Origin: Mycolicibacterium brumae
GTDB lineage: Bacteria; Actinomycetota; Actinomycetes; Mycobacteriales; Mycobacteriaceae
NCBI RefSeq assembly: GCF_025215495.1
Contig: NZ_CP104302.1
Location: 1,488,001-1,552,000 of the forward strand
DNA length: 64,000 nucleotides
Reading direction: 5' to 3'
Positions 21,258 to 28,654 of the stretch are shown piece after piece. The notes beneath the pieces are model-generated. The model was not told the DNA's origin. It did not search any database and was given only the letters and a program-made list of their open reading frames with translations. Position numbers and translations under genes: made by a program. Position 1 is the stretch's first letter, and each line of letters opens with the position of its first letter.

Positions 21258-21578
21258 CTAGTTGCAGCCGCCGGCGTGGACCCACCGGCCGTTGTAGCCG
21301 ATGCAGCCACTGACGTTAGATCCCGGTGGCGGTGGGGGCGGCGGGGTGTCCTCGGGCAGCGGCGCGTAATACGCCGGTGGCGGCGCATAGGTGTTGACGG
21401 CCCCGGCGATGTCGACGCATCCGCTGACGTTGACCCGTCGCCCTGCGCCCACGCAGACGTCGGCGGCGGCGTCGCCGGCGGGGGCGAACAGCACTACGGC
21501 TCCGGGCAGCGCGGCGGCGGTCAGCGCCACCGCCAGCACGCGGGCCGGGTATCGACGCTGCGGGTGGCCCGCCATCAC
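21258..21578 (-). CDS. Small secreted protein with Cys pairs and a Pro-rich linker
   Basis: 106 residues. The N-terminal signal-like segment (RYPARVLAVALTAAALPGAVVLFA, ending near AADV) is followed by two copies of a short motif, NVSGCVDI near residue 50 and NVSGCIGY near residue 90, separated by a Pro-rich stretch (APLPEDTPPPPPPPG). It ends in GGCN. Probably exported; no known family recognised. GTG 21578 overlaps the stop of the hemophore-like gene by four bases, so it is the last gene of a three-gene unit with the sulfatase. ATG 21575 is an alternative start. Confidence 0.7.
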   Translation of the reverse strand: MMAGHPQRRYPARVLAVALTAAALPGAVVLFAPAGDAAADVCVGAGRRVNVSGCVDIAGAVNTYAPPPAYYAPLPEDTPPPPPPPGSNVSGCIGYNGRWVHAGGCN

Positions 21579-21961
21579 TGTTCTCCCAGTCGGTTGACGT
21601 CCTCATAGCCGCACCGGGTGCGGAAGTCCTTCAGCGGCTGACGGATGCCCTTCAGTTCGGCGTGCTCCTGCGGGTGGGCGTCGAAGAAGTCGCGGATCGC
21701 GTCGGGGGCTTCCTCGTTCGGCAGGCCGTGCAGACCAGTGAAGAAGCCGTCGACGTCGGGATGGGTGTAGAGGTAAGCCGACGTCGCGGCGGCGACGCCG
21801 GCCGCGATCCCGGCCAGATCGGCGGCGGCGCAGTTGGGTGGACGCACCGGCTCCGGTGTGGGGTCGGCCGCGGCCACCCCGACTCCGCCGACGCCGACGC
21901 CGACGGCGACGGCAGCGACTGCGAGCTCGAAGGCGCCGAGACGGCGATACAGGTGATTCAC
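21575..21961 (-). CDS. Hemophore-related (mycobacterial haem-binding-like) secreted protein
   Basis: 128 residues from GTG 21961. The signal peptide ends near VGVAAADP. The mature part, PNCAAADLAGIAAGVAAATSAYLYTHPDVDGFFTGL through RTRCGYEDVN, has the all-helical mycobacterial hemophore layout with one Cys near each end (likely a disulfide) and the YLxTHPDV helix. Family members bind or pass haem in the envelope. The gene overlaps the sulfatase stop and the downstream small gene's start by four bases each, so the three are almost certainly co-translated. Confidence 0.8.
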   Translation of the reverse strand: MNHLYRRLGAFELAVAAVAVGVGVGGVGVAAADPTPEPVRPPNCAAADLAGIAAGVAAATSAYLYTHPDVDGFFTGLHGLPNEEAPDAIRDFFDAHPQEHAELKGIRQPLKDFRTRCGYEDVNRLGEQ

Positions 21962-24318
21962 TGGTGGGTCCTCTCTGAGTAGGCGACGTGAACCTTGCGG
22001 ATCAGTCCTTCGAACGGGAACGGCGCCCGATCCCGGTAGTCCATGGACACCGGGGAACCCAGGCAGACGCCGATGTCGAGGCAATCGTTGGCGGTGAACA
22101 GCAGCGGCGCGCTGACCGGCACGGTTCCGGAGACGACGTCGACGCCGTCCACCGCGATGCTGACGGTCAGCGGCCCGGCCGGTCTCATCGCGGCGTACCA
22201 GGTGGTCACGGTGATTGTGTGCGGCCCCGCCGCGATCGGCGCCGGTGACCGGATCTTGGTCTTCTGCAGGATGAACAAGTTGTACTCGTAGCACAGCCGT
22301 CCGTTGTCGAAGAAGCAGGTCAGACCGCCGGCCCCGCTGCCAAGCGCGTAGAGCACGCCGTTGGCGTTCGCCGGCACATCCAGGTCGATGGTCACGGTGT
22401 TGTTCTTGTTCCCGAGACCCGGTGCGCAGAACTCCGGCATCCGGATCATGTCGCCGGAAAATTCCCACTCGGTGAACGGCGGCGCGATCCGCAGTTCGGG
22501 GTGATAGACCGGCACCCACAGGCCGCCGCCAATCGGCAGCACCGCGTTCTTCGCGGCCTCGATAGCGAACGTTTCGCGCATCTGGGCCAGCTTCTCGGGC
22601 ATCTGCTCCGCTAGATCGTGGGCCTGGGTCCAGTCCTCGTCCAGGTTGTAGAGCTCCCAGGTGTCCTGGTCGGGGGTCCAGGTGGCCATCCCCGGCGGCA
22701 GGCCGGGGATCCACGGCAGGCGCGGCCCGACGGCCCCGGCGAACCATCCGTCGTGGTAGATGCCGCGGCTGCCCATAATTTCGAAGTATTGAGTCTTCTT
22801 GCCGCCCTCGGCATCCCGATCCACCAGGGTCTGCGCGAACCCGACACCAGCCAGCGGCATCTGGGTCTCCCCGGACACCGTGCGCGGCGGTTCGATCCCG
22901 ACCACCTGATAAATGGTGGGCACGACGTCGTTGCAGTGCAAGAACTGGGTCCGCGGCACCGGGTCGGCGGCAACTTTGGCCGGCCAGCGCACCGCCATCG
23001 GGTTGCGTGTGCCGCCCAGATGCGAGGCCATCAGCTTCATGCCCTTGTACGGCGTGGAACCAGCCCAGGCCCAGCCTGCGTGGTACTGGTTGTCGACCAG
23101 CGGCGAACCCAGCACATCCAGGCCACCCAGCTCATCGAGGGCGTCGATGTGTTGGCGCACGGTGGTGGGAATGCCGTTCTGCGCCAACAGCTCCGAGATG
23201 GTGCCGTTCTGCCCCTCGCCGGACGAGCCGTTGTCGCCCCAGATGTAAAGGAACAGGGTGTTGTCGGCGTACCCCAGGGCGTCGAGCTCATCGGCGAGCC
23301 GGCCCACCTGCACGTCGACATGCTCGGCGTAGCCGGCCGCGACTTCCATCAGGCGCCGCTGAAACGGCTTCTCGTCCTCGGGAATGTCGTCCCAGGCGGG
23401 CATCTGCGGATGCCGCTCGGTGAGCACGCTGTCCTGCGGAATCCAGCCGGTGCCCTTGGCGCGCTCGAAGACGCGCTCCCGGTAGGCGTCCCACCCGTCG
23501 TCGAACTTACCGTCGTACTTGTCCGCCCACTCCTTCATGACGTGATGCGGGCCGTGCACGGCGCCGCTGGCCCAGTACATCAGGAAGGGCTTGTCGGCGT
23601 TGAAGGCCTTGTGCCGGCGCAGCCAGGAGATCGCGTCGTCGGCGAGGTCCTCCGAGAGGTGGTAACCCTCCTCCGGGGTACGCGGCGGCGGCACGACGGT
23701 GGTGTTGCGCACCAGGTTCGGCTCGTACTGCGAAGCCTCGCCGGCCAGGAAGCCGTAGAAGTATTCGAAGCCCAGACCGGTGGGCCAATTGTCGAACGGG
23801 CCCGCCGCGGTGGTCTCCTCGGCGGGCGTGTTGTGCCACTTGCCGAACGCGGAGGTAGCGTAGCCGTACTGGCGCAGCACCTCGGCCACCGTGGCGCTGG
23901 ACCGCGGGATCTTCCCCGCGTAGCCGTCCCAGTCGTTGGCCAGTTCGGCGATCTGCCCATTGCCGATCTCGTGGTGATTGCGGCCGGTCAGCAGCGAAGC
24001 GCGGGTGGGCGAGCACATGGCGGTGGTGTGGAATCGGTTGTACGTGACGCCTTCGGCGCAGATCCGGTCCATGGTGGTGGTGGTCACCTCACCGCCGAAC
24101 GTCGACGGCAGGCCCGGACCCGCGTCGTCGATGAGCACGATCACGATGTTCGGCGAGTCCTCGTGCAGCCGCGCCGGAATCTCGCGCGGGTGGTACGTCG
24201 ACTCGGCCAGGGTTCGCCCGGCGATGCTGCCCGATGGCGTCGGCGGGAATGGCAGGACACCGCCATCGGGCAGCAGCGGCGCCACCACAGTCGCCGAAGT
24301 GTGGAGTTCCTTGGCCAA
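21958..24318 (-). CDS. Arylsulfatase (formylglycine-dependent sulfatase)
   Basis: 786 residues. The sulfatase motif CSPTR begins at Cys102, the residue converted to formylglycine. Metal ligands D64-D65 lie in IVLIDDAG, and EIGNGQIAELANDWDGYAGKI-like and FGKWHN blocks follow. The C-terminal ~200 residues form the beta-rich domain typical of large mycobacterial and proteobacterial arylsulfatases. It hydrolyses sulfate esters. No signal peptide is seen, so it is probably cytoplasmic. Start TTG 24318 is chosen because GAAAGGGG lies just upstream and the sequence MAKELHTSA is family-like. First gene of the three-gene minus-strand unit. Confidence 0.93.
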   Translation of the reverse strand: MAKELHTSATVVAPLLPDGGVLPFPPTPSGSIAGRTLAESTYHPREIPARLHEDSPNIVIVLIDDAGPGLPSTFGGEVTTTTMDRICAEGVTYNRFHTTAMCSPTRASLLTGRNHHEIGNGQIAELANDWDGYAGKIPRSSATVAEVLRQYGYATSAFGKWHNTPAEETTAAGPFDNWPTGLGFEYFYGFLAGEASQYEPNLVRNTTVVPPPRTPEEGYHLSEDLADDAISWLRRHKAFNADKPFLMYWASGAVHGPHHVMKEWADKYDGKFDDGWDAYRERVFERAKGTGWIPQDSVLTERHPQMPAWDDIPEDEKPFQRRLMEVAAGYAEHVDVQVGRLADELDALGYADNTLFLYIWGDNGSSGEGQNGTISELLAQNGIPTTVRQHIDALDELGGLDVLGSPLVDNQYHAGWAWAGSTPYKGMKLMASHLGGTRNPMAVRWPAKVAADPVPRTQFLHCNDVVPTIYQVVGIEPPRTVSGETQMPLAGVGFAQTLVDRDAEGGKKTQYFEIMGSRGIYHDGWFAGAVGPRLPWIPGLPPGMATWTPDQDTWELYNLDEDWTQAHDLAEQMPEKLAQMRETFAIEAAKNAVLPIGGGLWVPVYHPELRIAPPFTEWEFSGDMIRMPEFCAPGLGNKNNTVTIDLDVPANANGVLYALGSGAGGLTCFFDNGRLCYEYNLFILQKTKIRSPAPIAAGPHTITVTTWYAAMRPAGPLTVSIAVDGVDVVSGTVPVSAPLLFTANDCLDIGVCLGSPVSMDYRDRAPFPFEGLIRKVHVAYSERTHQ

Positions 24319-24494
24319 CGCAGCCCCTTTCTCAAGCAGGGATAAATCTTGCGCATATCGTCACTGGTTAGTCTTGACATCGGAGGGCAAATATTTGACA
24401 GTTCGGGACACGGCGTCGGACGCGCGGGCGCCGTCCTGAGCTTTTGTGTTCACAGTTGTGCCGCTCGTGCGGCGACGGACCCTCGCGAGGCCTT

Positions 24495-24898
24495 CGTCAC
24501 GGGTCGAGACGTGGTGAGTCGGCACGCCGATCGTCGTCCGTGCCGGGGTTGGCCCACTCTGATGTCGGGCTCGGGCTAGGGTCGAGTTGGGCGGGGGCGA
24601 CCCGGCACCCGGCGGCTTGTGCTCCGGTGTGCAGGCGTCGGTCCCACACGGCGACGATCACGCCGGGGTCGCCGACTGCCAACGCGCTCGCCAAGTGGAC
24701 AGCGTCGGCGCCCCGCAAGGCATGCGTCCGGGCGAGGTGGCCGGCGTGCTGTTCGACCTCCGAGGTGAGTTCGACCGGGCGCGTGGCGGCCCAGAATTGC
24801 TCCCAATGGCCCTCGGCCTCGGCGAGTTCAAAGTCGCTGAGGCCGTGATTGCGGGCTGCCGCGGCGAGGGCGCCGCGGACTTCGGGATATGCCTGTCA
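24495..24898 (-). pseudogene. Decayed duplicate of the vapC 3' half
   Basis: Nucleotides from about 24495 to 24898 align by eye with about 26615-27020, which is the 3' half of the intact vapC plus its downstream flank. A translated fragment RGADAVHLASALAVGDPGVIVAVWDRRLHTGAQ matches the C-terminal PIN region of VapC. The N-terminal half, with the first catalytic Asp, is absent. The homology stops just before the hipA stop codon (24901-24903), so hipBA lies between the truncated and intact copies. Confidence 0.8.
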
Positions 24899-24900
24899 GA

Positions 24901-26127
24901 TCACCTCAAACTGTCGAGCCTGGTGTACAGCATTTGTGCGAGGCGCTCTGTTTGTTGGTCGTCAAAACCGATCTCGCCACATCTATCCGGCCATGCAGTT
25001 GCGGCATCGATCATGGCGTCGATCATGTTTTTCGTAGCCCGCTCGCGTATTCCGAGTCGTTCACCCGCCTCGATGAAGTTGGCGCGCGTGAGGCGGTTCG
25101 CGCGTCCGTACAGGTTGAGCGCCATGGGGTCGTTCCACCCGGTGTACGGCTGCGTGCAGAGCAGATCGTAGGCGGGGGTCGGCTGCCACAATCCATTCGG
25201 GTTGTAGATCGACATGTTCTTTCCGTGCAGGTCCCCGTTCCCGATCAGCCAGCTGAAGACAACAACTTTCAGCAATTCGACCAGTGCTACCACCCGCGAC
25301 CCGCCTCCGCGCCCGCAGGCATCGGCGAGGGTCGTCAACGCGGTCTCCGTATTGATGCGGTACTTGGACGCCGGATACAGGTCGGCGACCTGGCACGCGT
25401 CTTCTTGCGGAATCCGTCTTGTTCCAACGCGGTCAAATCGATGCACCAATAGGGCGCTGCGCCCCTGCGCATCGTGTAGCAACGTTGTCTGAGCGACTCG
25501 CAGTCCGCATGCCGATGCCATCCGCATGAAGAAGTGCTCGTTTTCGACGAGGAGCGGGAAGCCGGCAGGGTTCAGCTTGAGTATTGCGGGGCCTGCGCGA
25601 GTTTGAGTCGGAGTCGACATCATGCCGGCACTGACTTTAGGTTGAACTCCTGACAAACCGACAGGGTCGGCTTCGATAGAACCCATCAGCTTCACAAATA
25701 CTGCATGAAAGTCGTTGTCTCGCTCCGGTTCGAATAGTGGCGGCGGCAGGAGGGGAGCTGCGCCGGCGGGGAACACTCGAATGTTGCCGATAGTGTCGGC
25801 GCCGATCGCGAGCAGCAGCGTCAGATGGTCATCCGCCGATGTCTTCGTTGATGAGGTGACGACGCCGAGTCGGACACCCTCTGGCAAAAGGCCGGCGAAA
25901 AACGGTGGAATGGCCCCTCCTGCGGTTGTTATCGGACACTCGCCAGACCGCGGTAATGACCAGGAAACCGATCGATCTCGTACCCGGCCATCGCCAGGTT
26001 CATCCGCCACATAATCGAAGCTGACGGCATCTCCACGTTGGCGGGTCAGGTGGGCGGCTAGTGCCTCGCCGAGGAATACGTCGGCTTTGGCGACCTCGCG
26101 AAGGTCGAGGCCGATTCGGTCGGTCAT
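24901..26127 (-). CDS. hipA: HipA-family serine/threonine kinase toxin
   Basis: 408 residues. HipA toxins are kinases; E. coli HipA phosphorylates glutamyl-tRNA synthetase and induces persistence. Seen here: the N-terminal subdomain with PPFFAGLLPEG (72-84), a glycine-rich SGVQPK loop (159-164), ILKLN with probable ATP lysine 184, ENEHFFMRMA (195-204), the catalytic loop NGDLHGKN (297-304, Asp299, Asn304) and the metal-binding AYDLL (319-323, Asp321). All key residues are present, so it should be active. ATG 26127 overlaps the hipB stop by four bases. The gene ends at the junction with the vapC remnant. Confidence 0.92.
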   Translation of the reverse strand: MTDRIGLDLREVAKADVFLGEALAAHLTRQRGDAVSFDYVADEPGDGRVRDRSVSWSLPRSGECPITTAGGAIPPFFAGLLPEGVRLGVVTSSTKTSADDHLTLLLAIGADTIGNIRVFPAGAAPLLPPPLFEPERDNDFHAVFVKLMGSIEADPVGLSGVQPKVSAGMMSTPTQTRAGPAILKLNPAGFPLLVENEHFFMRMASACGLRVAQTTLLHDAQGRSALLVHRFDRVGTRRIPQEDACQVADLYPASKYRINTETALTTLADACGRGGGSRVVALVELLKVVVFSWLIGNGDLHGKNMSIYNPNGLWQPTPAYDLLCTQPYTGWNDPMALNLYGRANRLTRANFIEAGERLGIRERATKNMIDAMIDAATAWPDRCGEIGFDDQQTERLAQMLYTRLDSLR

Positions 26128-26375
26128 TCAGACCCCGAACTCAACTCGAGGCGCAGGCCAAGGATGTTGGCGATCTCTAGGACCGAACTGATCTTGGTCG
26201 CACCGGTCCCCGCTTCCAAGGTTTGGACGCTGTAGCGCGACACCCCGGCCAGGTCGGCTAGCGTCTCCTGAGTGAGCTGCAGTGCTAGTCGTCGCTCGAT
26301 GAAGGCTTGGCTTATGCCTGCTAATTCAGGCATAAGGTCCCCGCGTTGCGGGTTTGTCCGTCTCGGGCGCGCCAT
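26124..26375 (-). CDS. hipB: HipB-like XRE-family antitoxin
   Basis: 83 residues from ATG 26375, chosen because AAGGAGGGG lies directly upstream; a longer frame exists but crosses the promoter. The helix-turn-helix is in LTQETLADLAGVSRYSVQTLEAG (about 39-61), followed by KISSVLEIANILGLRLEL. It should neutralise HipA and repress the operon through the palindromes at 26312, 26384 and 26444. ATG 26333 (MPELAG) is a weaker alternative start that would put the first palindrome over the start codon. Confidence 0.88.
   Translation of the reverse strand: MARPRRTNPQRGDLMPELAGISQAFIERRLALQLTQETLADLAGVSRYSVQTLEAGTGATKISSVLEIANILGLRLELSSGSE
26312..26335. promoter_or_regulatory. HipB-type operator 1 (inside hipB)
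   Basis: 24-bp palindrome with nine-base arms TTATGCCTG and CAGGCATAA around a CTAATT centre; every arm position pairs. It lies within the 5' part of hipB as annotated (codons ~14-21). Same length and arm sequence as sites 2 and 3. Confidence 0.75.
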
Positions 26376-26383
26376 GCCCCTCC

Positions 26384-26407
26384 TTATGCTTGATAAATCA
26401 TGCATAA
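26384..26407. promoter_or_regulatory. HipB-type operator 2
   Basis: 24-bp palindrome with arms TTATGC...GCATAA and the inner TGAT/ATCA also symmetrical. It lies immediately upstream of the hipB ribosome site, where bound repressor would block the promoter. Confidence 0.75.
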
Positions 26408-26443
26408 CATAGGATCGGCCTCTGGTGTGGCGCTGTCCAGCTG

Positions 26444-26467
26444 TTATGCCTGATTTTTCACACATAA
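26444..26467. promoter_or_regulatory. HipB-type operator 3
   Basis: 24-bp site TTATGCCTGA...CACATAA; left arm identical to site 1, right arm imperfect (ACATAA for GCATAA). Centre-to-centre spacing is 60 nt from site 2, and 72 nt separate sites 1 and 2. The 229 nt from here to vapC hold no gene. Confidence 0.65.
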
Positions 26468-26696
26468 GGGCGGCTTAAGGCCGCGGCAGCTGTGGGGTTC
26501 GTGCCGGAGTAGGTGTCAGCACGCATGAAATATCCGCCCCAGCCGGGGTCGGAGTGGATTTTCTGAATACTCAGCTAACAAAAATTGTGTCCGAGGGGGG
26601 ACTTGGCCACTTACGACACGGGTTCTGACCTGGCGAATCGGTACCTGATCGTCATCCATGCCGGGGTCGACCCACCTCTGACGTCGAGCGGTCGGA

Positions 26697-27131
26697 TTAG
26701 GGGTCGAGTTGGGCGGGGGCGAGTCGGCACCCGGCGGCTTGGGCTCCGGCGTGCAGGCGTCGGTCCCAAACGGCGACGATCAGGCCGGGTTCGCCGACTG
26801 CCAACGCGCTGGCCAGATGGACAGCGTCGGCTTCGCGCAAGGCATGGGCGCGGGCGAGGCGGCCGGCGTGCTGTTCAACCGTGGCGGTGAGTTCGATTGG
26901 GCGGGTGGCGGCCCAGAAGTCCTCCCAGTCACGCTCGGCGTCGGCGAGCTCGGATTCGGTTAGGTCGTGATTGCGGGCTGCTGCAGCGAGTGCGGCGCGG
27001 ACTTCGGGGTAGGCCAGGCGGCTGGACAATGCGGCGTCGCAGCCGTCCCACAGCGCGGATGCCAGCGAGCTTCCTGTCTCGGTGGTGAGAAGTTTAACGA
27101 AGGCGCTGGCGTCGAAGTAGACGAGCGGCAC
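26697..27131 (-). CDS. vapC: VapC-type PIN-domain ribonuclease toxin
   Basis: 144 residues, a complete PIN domain. The acidic residues that bind the catalytic metal are visible: D7 (VYFDASAFVK), E43 (AYPEVRAAL), D102 (READAVHLASAL) and D123 (VAVWDRRLH). VapC toxins cleave tRNA or rRNA and are held inactive by VapB. It starts three bases after the vapB stop. A truncated second copy of its 3' half lies beyond hipBA. Confidence 0.92.
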   Translation of the reverse strand: MPLVYFDASAFVKLLTTETGSSLASALWDGCDAALSSRLAYPEVRAALAAAARNHDLTESELADAERDWEDFWAATRPIELTATVEQHAGRLARAHALREADAVHLASALAVGEPGLIVAVWDRRLHAGAQAAGCRLAPAQLDP

Positions 27132-27134
27132 CGG

Positions 27135-27395
27135 TCAGCGCCGCTGGTCGCTGACCTGGTCAGACACCGGCCGCCGCGGTCGGGGCCGGGACCGTCCCGC
27201 AGCGACGGGCCGCTGCGCGGTGGCCCTGGCAATCACGCCTTCGGCCGTGAGACGCTCCAAGGTGCCTGCGCTGTCCAGCGCAGCGAGTCGCGCGACCGGA
27301 ATCCCGCGGTCGGTGATGACGACCTCATCACCAGCCCGAACTCGATCGAGCCAATCGCTAAGGTGCGCGCGCAACTCGGTCACGGATACCTCCAC
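27135..27395 (-). CDS. vapB: VapB-type antitoxin (Phd/YefM N-terminal fold)
   Basis: 86 residues from GTG 27395, giving VEVSVTELRAHLSDWLDRVR, the usual N-terminus of Phd/YefM-like antitoxins paired with mycobacterial VapC; GDEVVITDRGIPVARL follows. The C-terminus is basic and Arg/Pro-rich, the toxin-wrapping part. No good ribosome site precedes 27395, so a leaderless mRNA or an upstream ATG (27434) remains possible. Confidence 0.85.
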   Translation of the reverse strand: MEVSVTELRAHLSDWLDRVRAGDEVVITDRGIPVARLAALDSAGTLERLTAEGVIARATAQRPVAAGRSRPRPRRPVSDQVSDQRR

Positions 27396-27404
27396 ACCGT
27401 GAAC

Positions 27405-27433
27405 TGTACACTCGCTGAACCGTGATTTGTACA
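27405..27433. promoter_or_regulatory. Paired TGTACA palindromes upstream of vapBC
   Basis: Two identical hexamer palindromes TGTACA at 27405-27410 and 27428-27433, 23 nt apart, about two helical turns. They lie just before the vapB start and may be the autoregulation site bound by the VapBC complex. Support is by position and symmetry only. Confidence 0.4.
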
Positions 27434-27434
27434 T

Positions 27435-28075
27435 GTCACTTCTGAGTGTGGCAACGACGACCTGAGAGATTGACCCGCGCAAGCCGGAGGCGAGGTGGCA
27501 ACGGGCCGGTACACCGATTCGTCCGCGGTGCTGGCGACGCCGAGACGGTCGATATTATGGTGGCTGGTGGCCTTCCGTCCAAGCTGCATCCGAAGGTGTT
27601 GCGGCGGAAGGTGTTTGCCGTCCCCGGTGGGACTTCGGCGCGGCTGGCGTTCGTGGTCAGCTGTATGAAGACGGCAGCGCCTCGGTGTCGGACGCCGGGT
27701 CTAGCTTGCAGCAGCGGGCTCTTGAATTCTCTGCGTGAGGTGCTGTGTGCGGTGACTGCCGACGATCGCCTTCATTGGCGTTCTGTTGCCAGCGACCCGA
27801 TTGAACGACTCTCCCAGTAGTAACAGTTGGCCTGAGTCGCGAAGAACCTCGACATCCCTTGGATCGTATTCGTATGACGGAGCGTGCTTCAAGCTGGTGT
27901 AGGCGTCCCAGAACAGTTGGCTCCACATGTCCAGTTGGTGGCATTACCCCGAGACCGTGGCTAAGAGACCGAAATTACAACTACCCGTTTGAAATTCAAT
28001 AGCCCACAACTGACTAGGAACATAAGGGGTAACCGAGCTTCAACTTGGGTGCGATTGCTGAACAACCGTTTTTAC
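27435..28075. other. Gene-poor stretch with possible remnants
   Basis: About 640 nt without a convincing intact gene. On the minus strand, 27701-27928 could encode a 75-residue fragment (MWSQLFWDAYTSLKHAPSYE...) whose first ~55 residues look like real protein and whose end looks frameshifted; I do not recognise its family. On the plus strand, around 27555-27665, a short protein-like frame (GGLPSKLHPKVLRRKVFAVPGG) is also too short and unsupported. It is probably a decay zone between the toxin-antitoxin patch and the metabolic genes. Confidence 0.5.
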
Positions 28076-28654
28076 TCAATCGTCACGTCGAGGGGCTCGC
28101 CCATCGGGCGGCCAGGAGTCGGTACCCGACTCAAGCGGAATATTCAAGGATCGAAGCAGGATCGAAAAGAGCCGCCAATTGGCGATCGCTCCGACAAGTT
28201 CGACCAAAACCGCGTGATCGCCATTGAATGCCTTGTGGCACGCGGCCCAGTTTTCCTCGGCAATGACCCCGTCACGTACCACATCATCGGTCGCCGCCAG
28301 GACCGCACGCTCGGCATGGCCCAGACGATTGGAACTCTGCCAGTCACGCACCGCCAGAAGGTCATCCGAAGCCACACCGAGCAGCGTCGCGATTCGCCAA
28401 TGCTGTGTCCACTCATATACCGACCCCGTTACCCAGCCGATGCGCATGATGATCAATTCGCGTAGCCGGGCGTCGAGCACACCGTTAAATAGCAGCGCCT
28501 CAAGCATTCCGTACAGGGCCACTGCGAGGCTCGGCTGGTGAAGTGCCACGCGAAATACTGACAGTTCTGCCATCTCTGCGGGCAGCCCACACTCGGCAGC
28601 CCGCAGCCGGGCCTGCTCAAGGTCGAGCATCGGTACGCGTTCCGTTCTCGTCAC
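28076..28654 (-). CDS. Carboxymuconolactone decarboxylase/AhpD-like family protein
   Basis: 192 residues from GTG 28654, which has AGGAAGG upstream; ATG 28630 (MLDLEQARLRAAE) is the alternative. The core LEALLFNGVLDARLRELIIMRIGWVTGSVYEWTQHWRIATLLGV matches the CMD fold, but the usual redox CxxC is absent: the position reads GSVYEWTQH. This resembles the CMD-like proteins common in actinobacterial lipid clusters, whose activity is unclear. It overlaps the end of the upstream alcohol dehydrogenase gene by 38 nt (14 nt with the shorter start), so the two are probably co-expressed. Confidence 0.82.
   Translation of the reverse strand: MTRTERVPMLDLEQARLRAAECGLPAEMAELSVFRVALHQPSLAVALYGMLEALLFNGVLDARLRELIIMRIGWVTGSVYEWTQHWRIATLLGVASDDLLAVRDWQSSNRLGHAERAVLAATDDVVRDGVIAEENWAACHKAFNGDHAVLVELVGAIANWRLFSILLRSLNIPLESGTDSWPPDGRAPRRDD

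Noticed and set aside
21091..21285. 64-codon minus-strand frame with a protein-like stretch
   Set aside because: Overlaps the end of the small Cys-protein gene, has no recognisable family and no supporting ribosome site; could be a fragment but is unsupported.
24380..24405. Direct TTGACA repeats upstream of the sulfatase
   Set aside because: They read away from the sulfatase gene and lack -10 partners; could be chance in an AT-richer gap.
27446..27820. 124-codon plus-strand frame downstream of vapBC
   Set aside because: Composition is mixed and non-protein-like outside a short stretch; no homologous family recognised.
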